Below, one piece after another: positions 11,340 to 23,439 of a DNA stretch of 64,000 nucleotides. The DNA is from Delphinapterus leucas. Taxonomy: Eukaryota; Chordata; Mammalia; Artiodactyla; Monodontidae. Under the pieces are notes generated by a model. That model searched no databases, was not told the DNA's origin, and saw only the letters and a program-made list of their open reading frames with translations. The DNA lies in assembly GCF_002288925.2 (NCBI RefSeq), contig NW_022098076.1, forward strand, positions 81,779,423 through 81,843,422, written 5' to 3'. Numbering within the stretch: the first letter of the stretch is position 1; the number at the start of each line of letters is the position of its first letter. The translations under genes were made by a program, and so were the position numbers.

Positions 11340-12712
11340 TCTACAGGGCACAGAGAAGATATATACCTAAATAGGTGTGAAGATACATATTAAGTATGGT
11401 TAACTATTTAAACATACATAATATAAACAAATGAATTCTATGCAAAACTATATTAGTCAATGTAAGTTAACTAAATTTCATTACATTCATATTCTTTAAA
11501 TGTAGTAGGTTACATATGATACACAAACTAGGTAACAGATTGGGAATGTTCGATTAACAGCAACACCCAAATTCCACCTGTGGATCATGGGAGTTCCCAT
11601 CGCTAATGTTGGTAGCTTCTGAAAATACGCACATCTTATAAGTTGTCTGCACGTACTCTGTCTTGAGTGAATTCATTAATGGGATTTGCTATTGTCACCC
11701 AATCCTCCACGGTCCCCTTTTAACTTCCTCACTCCTTTTTCAAGAAAGTTTGTTTCGTTTTTAGTAAATCCGGACTGACAAACTTAAAATAACTACAAGT
11801 CAATGTAGAGGCAATTTTACATTACGCAATTACACGCCGTTATTCTGGAGGTTAGATTTCCCCTACACTTCAGAATCCAAACCCACGTTGCCCCGCAAAC
11901 TCTCACAAAGCCAGGCCCTTTATTCCTCCCCTCCTTGTGTCTTAGTCTCCTTTACTGCTGAATAGCAGTTTCACCACTGCAGTTACTTTGTTTCCATCTG
12001 TAGCACAGGAGAAGCAATGAGGCTGTTAGAGGCAAGCATACCGAACAAGAAGGCAACTTGCAGCCAGACTCTGCCAGACTTGGAGGGAGGCCACAGACAA
12101 GCCCCAGACAAAAGGCACAAAACTTTACTATAGTTGATGCCCAGAATCATGAGATCAGATTATATATCCACTCACCTCTTCTCAAAAAAGGTGCATACAT
12201 GTGTAACACAGTTGCAGAAAGCTGACACCAGAAATTACAAAAAGAATATAAATCACGTAAATCTTTGGCTGTGCTAGATCAATGCAGCATTTTTGTATAT
12301 ATGCAGACATTTTTTGTTTTTGCTTTTCTAGTATGTACATTTCTTACCAAAGAAGGAAATTATTTACATCACAATATCTGATAATACACACTTAACCATG
12401 TGAAGTTAACTTCATATGAATACAACTTTAATATTTATTAGTCAACAAATTTCCTAGAGTTCCTTCTATGCGGGCTTATATGTATGCATACATTTTTTGC
12501 CTAACAGAATTTTACTGATATTTAATAATACACTGCTTCTTAGCAAAGGTAGTAAAGTAAAATGGGTCTAAACTCACTTTATTACTATGTGGTTTGCCAT
12601 TTTATAAATTACATATCTAGTAATTTATAACAGAAATTACCATCTACCCGATACCTAATTTTAAGATCTAATGTCACTCCTCATGCACACACAAATGTGC
12701 ATACCCAAACCC
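11340..12712. other. Unassigned intergenic sequence
   Basis: AT-rich sequence with no gene or repeat that I recognise. Confidence 0.5.
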
Positions 12713-12715
12713 ATG

Positions 12716-12780
12716 GGCACACACACACACACACACCCACCCAAATCCATGCACGCACACACACACACACATATATACAG
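12716..12780. repeat. (AC)n microsatellite
   Basis: Two AC runs are separated by 'ccacccaaatccatgcacg' and end in a short AT run directly beside a DNA transposon. Confidence 0.95.
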
Positions 12781-13012
12781 CTGATCTTTGAACAACACAG
12801 GTTTAAGCTGCACAGGTCCACTTAAACACAGAATTTTCTTCAATAAATACGTACTACAGTACATGATCCTTAGTTGGTTGAATCTTCTGATGCAGAACTG
12901 CAGATACAAGGGGTCGACTAAAGTTATACACTGATTTTCGACTGGGGGTGGGGTGCGGTAGGAGAGGGTATCAGCACCCCAAACCCCTCATTGTTCAAGG
13001 GTCTACTGTACA
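12777..13012. mobile_element. Tigger/pogo-type miniature DNA transposon
   Basis: The left end 'acagctgatctttgaacaacacaggttt' and right end 'attgttcaagggtctactgta' are inverted repeats of each other in the usual Tigger-MITE form. The interior 'cgactgggggtggggt' is also typical. Confidence 0.8.
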
Positions 13013-13014
13013 TA

Positions 13015-13222
13015 CATATATACATGTACAAAAACATTTATACAAAATTGGCGTTCATAGTAAGAAACTACGGTATAGCACAGGGAACTCTAAGGGCCTA
13101 TATGGGAAAAGAATCTAAAAAAAAAAAGTGGATATATGCGTAAACATAACTGATTCACTTTGCTGTACACCTGAAACTAATACATTGTAAACCAACTATA
13201 CTCCAATTCAAAAAAAAGGATT
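13015..13222 (+). mobile_element. L1 3' end fragment
   Basis: 'gcacagggaactctaagggcctatatgg', 'actgattcactttgctgtacacctgaaactaatac' and 'aactatactccaattcaaaa' form the L1 3' UTR end, as at 47245 and 55980. Confidence 0.88.
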
Positions 13223-13224
13223 TC

Positions 13225-14555
13225 AATAATTTGATTGTATTGTACATAACTCTTTTAGCAACTCACTTTTTGGTCTTACTGATTACAAAGCAGGAAATAT
13301 GGGGCTTTTAAGGAAGGATTGTAGGAAGTTCATAATAGATAATTAGGCCTTTTATTTCAAGATACACTAGTTCAAAGGCAAGGGGAGAACAGTATGAACT
13401 GGCTTAGTATATAAACCAAAGTTTCTAGGTAATAGGCTGTTGATTAGAGCATGATGTAATGAGGCTAATACAGCAGCCTGGGTTCATAAGCAGGGCTATT
13501 AACTATACAGAACGGGGAGGACCCTACCCATCGTCTCATAATGAATGCTGTTATTAAGGGGTGGAATGAAGTTAGCATTTGAAAACTAAGTGACAGGTAT
13601 CGCGCTAAGAGCTATTACAGTGAAAGCATGCCAGCAGCTGCTCCTTTGATAAATTCTAGTTCCAAATTTTCTAAGTAAAGCTACAGAGGGAAAATTCTCC
13701 CTCAGGAGCAGTAACGCCATTTGTCACCTAGTTCTACCACTGGATTCCTGGTTGAGGCCAATGGAGAAGTAAACATTAGAAAGATAAGTAAACATTAATA
13801 TGCTGTGTATCCATACTTGGGTTGAAGCAGCAATTACTGGCCTTAAGGGAGTCACCTCCTGTCAGAGTAAGTGGATGATCCTCAAACCAGACTAACTCTC
13901 CCTGCAAATACTTTGCACCATTTGGATTACACTGATAATGGCCAAAACTATGGTTTACCCTTGTTTATGACCTTACAACGCTGGCAACACAAACATACCG
14001 ATTTTTTTTGTCACCCAGATCTCATTAAATTGATTCTAAACCAATGGTTCTTTATGGGAGAAAAAACTCAAATCAGTTCAGTGGGCACTGACTTTTTTCT
14101 TAGAATCACTCTTTTATGTTCCTATCTAAACTCATACTAATGGGATGGAGGTCACTGGGCTTTGAACACTCGGTTTCTAAATTTAATTTCTCCCAGTGGA
14201 AATGCCTAATTAAAATTCTAAGACCACAGGTTCTCCTTTGACTATGAGGACAATATTACAATATGACCGATCCAGCCACCCCCCCCGCCCCCGGATTTAG
14301 GAGGATCCACTAATGACAACTGATTGGTTGTGATTAATACTGTGATCTGTGACCAGGAGTAGCTTGAAATTAACTGGTCCACTTGGTAATCAAACCACTT
14401 GACTTGACCAACATGTTGCCATAACCAGCTGAGGTTTAAATAAGTACATGTAAGATGTGTAAGAGCATCTCATAACTTGCATACCATATCAAATAAATGT
14501 TCTCTTCAATTAGGAAAACTGGGAACTTATATGCTTTATTATAACACATGTAATC
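13225..14555. other. Unassigned intergenic sequence
   Basis: No gene or repeat recognised; a poly-C run lies at about 14280-14290. Confidence 0.5.
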
Positions 14556-14559
14556 TAAA

Positions 14560-14640
14560 GCAATGGTTCCTGATTTAGCTGCACAGAAGAATCACCTCAG
14601 ACCTACTAAATCATAATCTACAAGAGGCGTTATGTTTTTG
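14560..14640 (+). mobile_element. MER5A-like hAT remnant (tentative)
   Basis: 'agcaatggttcctgatttagctgcacagaagaatcacctcag' resembles the left end of MER5A; the rest is too diverged. Confidence 0.5.
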
Positions 14641-14929
14641 TTTGGTTTTAAAGCTTCCTTAAGAAATTCCGGTGTACTTCTAGGTTTTAAAACACCAAAT
14701 CACTTGTCACTCCTCTTCTGGAACAGCTTTTTAAAGCTACTGCAACCTGTCACTCCTTTGAGAATGGATTGCATTATTTTCTAATCAGCTCAAGTCAGGT
14801 GGATTAGATGCCTTACTACAAATTTGGATAATACTAATTTCGGTCAGAAGATAGTAACTTTGCTTTTCTTAGGAGTACTGCAAAACACCTCTGCAGCCAA
14901 ACCTAAGAGGGGGAATTTTTTTTAAAGTG

Positions 14930-14998
14930 ATACTATACACATAGTACTGTAACATCTTACGGAAAAATCTGAACGAACTTTTTGGCCAACCCAGTATG
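14930..14998. mobile_element. Mariner MITE half-copy
   Basis: 'gtaacatcttacggaaaaatctgaacgaactttttggccaaccc' is the right half and terminal repeat of the cetartiodactyl mariner MITE. The left terminus is missing. Confidence 0.8.
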
Positions 14999-15587
14999 TA
15001 TAGACTTTCTTACTTTAAGGGCATTCCCCTCCCATCCCACCCCCTTCATTCCGATGTAGAAGTTGCAACAGGCTTTTGACAGAGTCTATTTCATAGTTAC
15101 ATACACTGGTTGCCTATTGCTAGAGCTACACACTGAAACAAAATGCAGATTTCATCCTTCTCCTCACTTGATTCCATGCCCTTTAGGTAAGCTTTGTCTC
15201 TTTCTGCTTACAACTGCATTCCATTAAAAAAAAAAATCAGTCTAGTGGTTATTTTTTTTAATAGAGGATAGCATCATGTAGGAAATAAAAGATCAATTCT
15301 ATATTGTTATCTGACATCAGTTCTATAAACTTACTATAAACAAAATAATTCACATATACCACATACAGTGATATGCACAGCTAATATTGCCAATTTTTCT
15401 CTTGTGCAGGTTCTACACAAGTTTCACAGTATCAAATTCTCCAAAGAACACTTTCTACAAAAAAATCAACACAAACTTTCACCGTAATACTCACCAAGAA
15501 AATCACCTTTCAGATGCAAATTCAGTTCATAAAGTTTTGCCCATCGTCTGCCAAAACAACTGGGGACACATTAACACTCATTAGAGA

Positions 15588-15680
15588 AGCACCGGTTTTG
15601 GAATCACACAGACCTGTGCCCAAATTCCTGTACCCCATTATCTCCAAGTGGAATCATGAATTTTTATATCACTAGTCTGA
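15588..15680 (+). mobile_element. MIR remnant (tentative)
   Basis: 'ttttggaatcacacagacctgtgcccaaattcctgt' fits a diverged MIR core. Confidence 0.45.
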
Positions 15681-16616
15681 GTTTTTTCCATGGGATGTTG
15701 TGAGTCAAGAGGGCTTTAAAATCAGCATTTAATACTATCTGGAACAACCCAGCAGCTGGTCTACACTTCCCACTTTTTACCTAGTTAAAAACCAAACATC
15801 AAGTGATTTCCATTTACAAAAGTAAAAAAAATATAATCCTTATTCCATGAATACTGTCATACTCCTGATAATGCAGTACAAATTTTAACTTATGAAGTTC
15901 AATTTTTTTAAGACTTTCTTCCAAATCACTTCGTGATCGTTAAGCACATTCATCTGGGATTTACTGAGTGCCTACACCCACCACATGCCAGACATTGTGC
16001 TGAGGCATTTATTCAAGAATCACAACTGCAGAAAGAATTTTAAGACTTAGAAGTTATTTTTCCCACACTGCAAAAATTCCTAAAGTTTCGTGTATTATTT
16101 GAACTGTACTTTACCTGAATACTGAACTTCAACAATTTCATTGTGACTAAAATGTTCCTAAGATTACTTTGAGCTCCTCACACACAGTTATCTTGGCATG
16201 GCTTACTGGAGGTTCACCTTAGACCCTAATACTAAGGATCAAATCACTTAAATGACCCATTTACAAATTTGCTATTTCTAAAATTATTAAATGGGCTTTC
16301 AAGTTTTTCTAGCTATTCATGTTTCCCTAAGTTAGCTTCATGACCAATCTCTGTATCATTACTTGTTAAATTCAGTCATTCTTAGGTCTTCTCTTACTTC
16401 TGGCTAAATAAATGATGTGGTATAGAAAAGGCATGCAGTACGTAAAATGTTTCTTAAAACCCAAGATTTGAATTTAAATAAAGCATCTATCCATGTTACC
16501 CATTAAAGTATGTAAGACATTCACTAAGACTCCAGAATAGCGGCCTTTACCTTCCCTGTATCCCTTCCTACTAAAAACTGTGATCAGCAAGTAGTATAAA
16601 GGCAATAAAAATGTCT

Positions 16617-16661
16617 TAAGTTCCATATTGAGATGCTTCAAGTTCCATATTGAGATGCTTT
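16617..16661. repeat. 21-bp tandem duplication
   Basis: AAGTTCCATATTGAGATGCTT occurs twice in direct tandem, the second copy immediately after a single C. Confidence 0.9.
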
Positions 16662-16784
16662 GTGTATTATCTTTAACTTTAGCTTGCCATAAGTTCTTTT
16701 TCATGTGAATGAGATACAAACTAAATGATAAATTTATAAACAGAAAATGATGCCCATCTGCAATATGGAAGATAAGCTAGGAGC

Positions 16785-16960
16785 CAGACATACGATCAAA
16801 CCTAGGTCCAGCTCCTGGGCTCTGCCATTTCCTAGCAGCAACCTTGGGCAACGCTGGTATAATTAACAGTTCTCATCTCACAGAGCCCATGTGATGACTA
16901 AATGAAACACATATAAAAAGCTCTCAGAAATAGTGTCTGGCACATGATAATACGTACGTA
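16785..16960 (+). mobile_element. MIR element
   Basis: 'ccagctcctgggctctgccatttcctagcagcaaccttgggcaa' followed by 'actaaatgaaacacatataaaaagctctcagaaatagtgtctggcaca' is a MIR core and 3' end. Confidence 0.7.
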
Positions 16961-17654
16961 TGTTGTTACTGTTTAACATTTCTATTGTTTCTGCTTTTGG
17001 GAATATAAATGTTATTTTGCTAACCTGAAATGTTTTTAACATTCTTATCAACAGTACAAAATACTTATTGACTGACTATATGCACCATATAGAATACACG
17101 ATCTACAATTTTGATAGGTGACAGCTTTCCTCCCCAGACTGAAACAATCTAATAGTATTCATCAGATACCATGTGAAAAACAAGGCTATAAAAACTGAGT
17201 CTTAAGTTACAGTAGGCAGGCAAAGATATAACCCTCTAATACTTATTCAAAATGAGTATTTAAAACTGTAAACAAACAAAAAAACCCCCAGCATTATCTG
17301 GATTTAACCCACTACAGTTATTTTCCAAAATTAGGAATTAAATATTTAGAAGCCTGAGATCATGCCAACTAGTCTCCTAGGGATGGAGGCATAATTGTAA
17401 GATCACTTAGTTGCCACCTAAGCCTTTCTTGCTACCCAACATACACACTGAGGGATGGAACATCAACAGTGCTTCACTATGACAAGTTCTTTGTCAAGAA
17501 AGTGTACTAGCATCTTGGAGTTTGGGGGTGGTACATGTCTATATTTACAGTGCTACACACGTGATTCTAACACATCCTTTAGCAAGACATGCACCCCTTC
17601 CCCATCCCCTTTTAAAACTCATTGACATAAAGAACCTTGCAATCACAACCACAG

Positions 17655-17660
17655 TTTATT
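17655..17660 (-). terminator. CUL3: Candidate distal CUL3 poly(A) signal
   Basis: The plus strand reads TTTATT, that is AATAAA on the CUL3 strand, followed by CTGTGGTTGTGATTG, a good GU-rich downstream element. It is the best-looking hexamer past the stop codon, but there is no expression evidence. Confidence 0.4.
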
Positions 17661-18398
17661 TTGTGAGGCTGTGTGTTCCCTAACTGCAATGAATTTTCAA
17701 ACTTTAAATAATATAACTATATAACAATTCAAAATAAACACTGTCCTGGATTCAAAAGTGATAGCAGAGAATTACAATTTAACAAGTGAACAAAGAGTAC
17801 ATCATTTTTGCAGTTGGAAAACTATGCATCCATCCTCCTTAAAATTCTTCAAGCAAATCACCAAAATCTATTCACATCAACAGGATTAAATGAATGGTTA
17901 GGATGCATTATTCTTTTGAGATTAAGACATTAAAAAATGAAGAAAAACGGCATGATCTCTTGCTGAAAAGAAAGCAAGGTCAAAATGTATCACTACGAGC
18001 TTTAACGAGCTAAAATAAAATGCACTAAATGCGCTAAAACATATAAAACATGTTAGGTGATCCAATTTTCTTTTTCAATGCAGCATCATTCTGCGACCAC
18101 TCGACTCAACTGCAATTGACTGAAATGCAACTGAATGCAAATGGTTGCCTTCGCCCACCATACAACTGCAATTCAGAAATGTTTTAATATATTTACAAGC
18201 ATTTAGAAGCATAAATAGCAAACCTGTTCTCCAAAACTAACAAGTATGTCTCTGAATTCTAAATGTGATTTGTACATCCACACTTGAGACAATGACATAA
18301 ATTTAACTTGACTGATTTTTAATAGTTCAAACCAGCACTTACATTTTTGTTTTAATGTCTCATTTAGATTTCAAATGGAAGTTTTTACATCTTTCATA

Positions 18399-18512
18399 TT
18401 TATTTACTTGACAATCTGAGTGTTCTATTTCCCAAAGTGTTATATATATACCAATTAAATGATATATACAACACTTTGGGAAACAGAACACTCAGATTGT
18501 CAAGTTAATAAA
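18399..18512 (-). repeat. Near-perfect 51-position inverted repeat (hairpin) in CUL3 3' UTR
   Basis: Arms 18399-18449 and 18462-18512 are reverse complements around a 12-base loop. Pairing by hand gives one mismatch (18405/18506) and two A/C oppositions on the plus strand (18427/18484, 18442/18469). In the CUL3 transcript those two become U-G wobbles, so 50 of 51 positions can pair. An AATAAA on the transcript strand sits at the 3' base of the stem. It resembles no repeat family I can name. Confidence 0.85.
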
Positions 18513-20391
18513 AAAATTATGAAACGTGAAAGAACCAGTATTTTCCTGTAGGTAAACACCCTGTCACTAAAGAAATTCCAATTGTGTAAAATCAGAAAGG
18601 GAAACCCTTCGGCTTTCCTTGTTACACCTGACCTACTATCACTCAAGTATGGTGAAAGTATCCTGAGAATAATGTTCATGATAGTTTTCATTTGTATCTT
18701 AATTGCATCACGTAAGAGTGGAAAACAGAGAGATTAAGAGCATAAGACTTATAATTCTACAGGACAGATGGAGACAAAATTAAATGTAGGAAGAGCATAT
18801 TTGCAAGTTAAAGGAAAATTATAACCCAAGACGCATGGGGAAAAATATTTATGTGGAGTTTTTAATCCATATTAGAATTCAGTTGTAACTTGACCATAAA
18901 TTTAAAACAGATACCATCTTCTGAGACATACATTCTAATAAATGTATCAACAGTATCATAGTCAGTTGGTTACTTGAACTTATTAGTAACATGTCATTTT
19001 TCTATCAACAAAAATCTATAGTGGTTTGCCCCAATTACATATCTGAAACACTGTCTTATGAAAACAAAATTAAATAAAACTGAAGATAAAAATACTCTGA
19101 AGTTAAAATAAAGCAAACTATAATCCTCGGCAGATCAATCAGGTAAAAAATATTGGTGAAAGTTGGAAGCACAGGATAACTGACATGAATCTTCAGCACA
19201 AAGCACATCTTTTGAAAACATGAAACGATGACTCTTTGGAGGACAACAGCTAAGAATGATCCAAGAATCATCAGGTTTGAAAAATATTGCTTAATCACTT
19301 TCCAAAACGCAGCTGCAAGAACTAAAGATCTTATTAAAAAATATTAAGGTAATCGTATTTATTGCATCTTTAGAATGCATTTTGAAACAGATAATTAACA
19401 GTGCATCCCAGCTTCACCAAAATATATATTTAAGAGAGGGTGAACCTAAGATATTTAGAAACAAAGTGTAGACTGTATGTGCTTTTCAGAGGGGCTGAAT
19501 TAAATACAACCAGCTGCCAACTTTGTGCTCTGACACACCTGAATTAGTGAGTATGTGTATACTAAATTCATTTATTTTTGTCTACAATAAAATGAAATAA
19601 AAACACTGCCCTATACAATCCACTATTAGCAGTGAGTACAACAGCAAAAAATTATTGTACAATTTATACATACTAAAATATTTTCTTTCTCTAGAGATAA
19701 TGCAGAACAAAACCTCATCATTGTAAGAATTTGCGACATCTCAAATTACAGTAGGGAAAAATCAAACCAGGGTGTATACTGAGCCCAAAACAAAGGTTCC
19801 TGGTCATTAGGCTGTTAGATTAGTAAGTGCAAGTGGTAGAATAAAGCATGCTCAAATTTTATGCTTGGGTCTCTGTAAATTTATCAAACCTTTAAATTAA
19901 ACAAGACGAGCTAAAGAAATGCCTTAAGCAGAGCGAGATAATTGGGAATTGTGTCGTTTCTTTTACCATTTTTGTTACCCAACTTATACAATGCCCAAAG
20001 TGCTAAGCAACACTACAAAAACACATTTACATGAACACTGAAGACCTGGGGAAATGAAATCCAACAATTTTATTTTAATGAGCTGTATTTTCTAAATTTT
20101 GTTTTATTTTTTCCTGTTTTCATACAGTATTGAAAACAAAACGCGGCACATTCACATTTTCCCGAGGAACTGTAAAGATGATCTCTACAGGGATAAACGT
20201 TGTAAAGCCTGAAGCTCAATCAACTGATGTTGAAAACTCTCAAAGGGAGTAAAGGCTTGATCTGAATGGTCTAAAACATGTACTGTAATTTAATAGAAGA
20301 GATGGTCGTCTTAATATTTAATGATTTAAAAGAACTTCCCAGTCCATGCGAAGAGTACAGTCCAATAATAAATCAAGTTTCTGAATGCATT

Positions 20392-20523
<132 letters not shown>

Positions 20524-20884
20524 CTAAAAGAGAAGGTTAAATAAAAAACACTAATTCCTACCAGAAAATTAAAAAACAAAAACAAAAAACATTTCTATAT
20601 AAACACACAAAAATTCTTATTTTTGAGTAGAACTGATATGTCATTTTAAGACTCAGCTCAAACTTTACTAATTTGATTATGAACATTAAAAATACAGAAA
20701 ATTAAAAAGGATTCTATTTGAAAATGTAATGTATACCTCCTCACATCAGAATGTGAATGCTAAAGTGGATTAATAGACGAATTAGTTGAAATATACTAGT
20801 ATGAATTTATACCACCGTATAGTTTAACCCATTTTGAAGCTATAATCTAATGACTTCTGGGTTACTCTCCCAATTCACAGAATT

Positions 20885-21085
20885 TGGGTAGCATAATGTG
20901 TTTAAAAGCACAAACTCGGGACTCAGACTTGCCTGGATTCAAATCCCAGCTCTACGACTTACTAGCTCTGGGCCCTTGGGAAAGTTACTTAACCTCATGA
21001 AGTTGTTGTGTATATTAAATGAGTTAACAGATGTGATGCTTTAGAATAATGCCCAGTCCATAGTTAAGTGCTACTGTTGGTATTC
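20885..21085 (+). mobile_element. MIR element
   Basis: 'ggattcaaatcccagctctacgacttactagctctgggcccttgggaaagttacttaacctcatga' is a well-preserved MIR core, continuing to 'aatgcccagtccatagttaagtgct'. Confidence 0.9.
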
Positions 21086-21794
21086 TTTTCTCCAACAGCT
21101 GTCGGGATTCTAGGTATTGTGACATCGGTAATAATACAACAGGAACTACAGCAGTAGCCGAAATCTGACTATGCACTATGTATCAGTCAGTTTTGTTTAT
21201 ATTTATTTATTTAATGCTCTTAACCCTGCAAAGTAGGTTGTCTCGTTTTACAAATGAGGAAAATAAGCCAGAAAGGAAAAATGATATGAACAAGTAGTAA
21301 ATAGAGCCAGAAGAGATGAGAATCTACATCCTCCTGCCCCTGAAGCCCATGCTTTTCTCACTAATCCAGTTAGTGATCTTGCAGATCACTCATCTAGCCA
21401 TAAGCCAGCTTCTCTTTTACTAGTGTTGGATCAGTTCATTTCGAAGGCTACAATGGATTATTAACTCTTCAAAGTCGGAAACGTCAGCACTTCACTCCCC
21501 AACTAAAATCCATCACTCTTCTAATATTATCACTCCAGTATCAACAAATTTGTTCTCAACCCACTTGAGACCCTGAATCAATCCTCTGGCCCTTTCTTCT
21601 AAGCTATTAATAACTTCTTTGTCTGACCTCACCTCTTTCCTTCATAAAAGATCACCTGAGCTGCACCCCCAACAGTACCTTCAACTCCCTGACTCCTTTG
21701 GTTCTGTTCCATAAGCACCCATTCTACATTTACTACATCACCCAAAATCCACTACTCGGTTCTTTATTGAGTAAAGTTGTCGTTTTTACACCTT

Positions 21795-21935
21795 TTGTGT
21801 AGACCTGGGGTCCACAGGCAAATACAGCCCGCTGCCTGTTGTAATCCCTCCTGGAACACAGCACACTCACTTGTTATCTACGGGTGCTTTCATGCTGCAA
21901 CTGGCCATTTAAAAAAAGGTTGCCAATCTCTGGTT
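21795..21935. mobile_element. hAT-Charlie remnant (MER1-like)
   Basis: 'ggtccacaggcaaatacagcccgctgcctgtt' and 'actggccatttaaaaaaaggttgccaatctctgg' match the ends of the element at 53465-53755. Confidence 0.7.
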
Positions 21936-22059
21936 TAGGCTGATAACACAAATTTACAGCATTCAAGGTCAGCAAGTTCTCAAGCACCATAACCTCACAC
22001 CCTGTTTTACATGAGAAAAGAGGCCATTTCAGTTTGAAATTCCTCAAACTCCCACAACC

Positions 22060-22105
22060 TTACATTTATCCATTTATCCATTTGTCCATTTATCCATTTG
22101 TCCAC
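22060..22105. repeat. Short tandem array of TTTATCCA-type units
   Basis: Five imperfect 8-bp copies of CATTTATC/CATTTGTC. Confidence 0.85.
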
Positions 22106-23293
22106 GGCTTGTTTCCATGCTTCATTCCAACCACCCCTGCACCCAGCCCTGGGTTCTCAGGAAAGGTATTTGGTAGCATCCCTGTTAACACATCTACCAC
22201 CTACCTGTGTTCTCTATACAACCCTCTCGCTTTTCTTTTTCTAGACTTGAGTACATCAAGTAACCCCTCATCTCATTTTTCTTCCCTTTTGTTTTTAAGC
22301 ATCTCTTCTTATCCTTAGAATATAAATATAACTCAATGTCTTCCCATCTAGAAAAACAGTACCCAGAAGCCCTCAACTCAACACTTAATCCTCTAGTATT
22401 GCTCTCTGTGTCCTTCCCACGAGCCAACACCTCAAAGGAGAAACCACTCACTTGGTGGTTTCACCTCCATTTACTTCTCAAGGAACTGCCATCAAATGTC
22501 TATTCTTACCAGTCCAATGAAAACGGGAAAAACTAACCAGTCACCTAATTGCCAACATGTCTTAAAGGTTTACTTGTTTTGGTTTTTTAATGATTTTTTA
22601 AATTACTGACTGACCACTCACCTATAATTCTCTTCCTCTGCCATGTGATACGAAGTCAACTTATAAAAAGTGGTATTAGCTGACCCGTGGAACACAGCAG
22701 CACACTGCCCCTCCCTTTTCAGTTAAAGAAACCAGCCTCTACCTGGCCAAGCAAGCAAGGGTCTCAGAGTCGTCCTCCACTCCTCCCTCTCATTTCCCAC
22801 GATCAGTCAATAAATGCTGTCAATTTCACTTCCTATGTGTCTTCATTCAGCTCTCTATCTTCAACCAATACTTTATTCGGCCCTAATCACCTTGTTCCTC
22901 ACTATTTCAATGGCTTCACAATGGTCTTCCCCTCCTTAGTTTCCTAACTTTTACTCAATAAATAAGCCATTAATTTTTAGAAGTATAGGTAGTTTGTTTT
23001 ACATCAAAGTACTAAATAGCAGTGAAAAGCTTTTTCTTTATTCTTCATGTGACAATATTCTATTATTATCTTCTTTACAAACATATTAGTTCTTAAAGTG
23101 TGCACATATTTTGATGCATTGGCTATGTTTAACTATCAAGCAAGTACCATGCTTTTAATAATGTGTTATTTGACTATGGTTTTCTAATTTTAAGATTGTA
23201 TTTTAAATTAGCTGAATACAGTACTTTCCTAAATTTAAATAATTAAAGTAACTTTGTCTTTTCTACATTAATCCAGTCCGGAAGTGTCCTCAC

Positions 23294-23439
23294 CTCTGCT
23301 ACTAACACATTGTGCTGCATCTTCTTCCTAGATTTCATTATCCGCACTATAGCAGCTTCTATCTCATGTTTTCTGTCGTCATCTACTTTCTGCCTCGTTT
23401 CTTTCCTTTCTGGGTCAGATTCACCTTGTTTGGCAGCAA
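23294..23439 (-). CDS. CUL3: CUL3 exon 15 (residues 677-725), NEDD8-acceptor exon
   Basis: Two bases complete Val677, then 48 codons: [23 protein letters not shown] to HNVLVAE. It encodes the start of the winged-helix B domain. The neddylation lysine, K712, lies in [11 protein letters not shown] at codon 23333-23335 (AAA); NEDD8 conjugation there activates CRL3 ligases. The acceptor is ttctcttttag and the donor is GAG followed by gtgagg. Residues agree with human as recalled. Confidence 0.98.

Larger units (their letters stand above)
15000..17635. other. Unassigned sequence downstream of CUL3
   Basis: Mostly AT-rich with no gene recognised. It contains the MIR remnants listed separately and a 21-bp tandem duplication near 16617-16661. 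If the CUL3 3' UTR is longer than proposed, part of this belongs to it. Confidence 0.5.
17640..20391 (-). other. CUL3: CUL3 3' UTR (extent inferred)
   Basis: About 2.75 kb of AT-rich single-copy-looking sequence follows the CUL3 stop. I recognise no SINE or LINE inside it, in contrast to its flanks. It contains several minus-strand AATAAA hexamers (for example 19358-19363, 18399-18404, 17655-17660) and a very long hairpin at 18399-18512. The distal end is set at the last AATAAA that has GT-rich sequence just beyond it. The human 3' UTR may be longer, so the end could lie further left. Confidence 0.6.
20524..23293 (-). other. CUL3: CUL3 intron 15
   Basis: It contains a MIR (20885-21085), pyrimidine-rich L2-like sequence over about 21490-22920 (modest certainty) cut by a hAT-like remnant (21795-21935), and a short tandem array at 22060-22105. 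Sequence at 22925-23293 is unrecognised. Confidence 0.85.
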
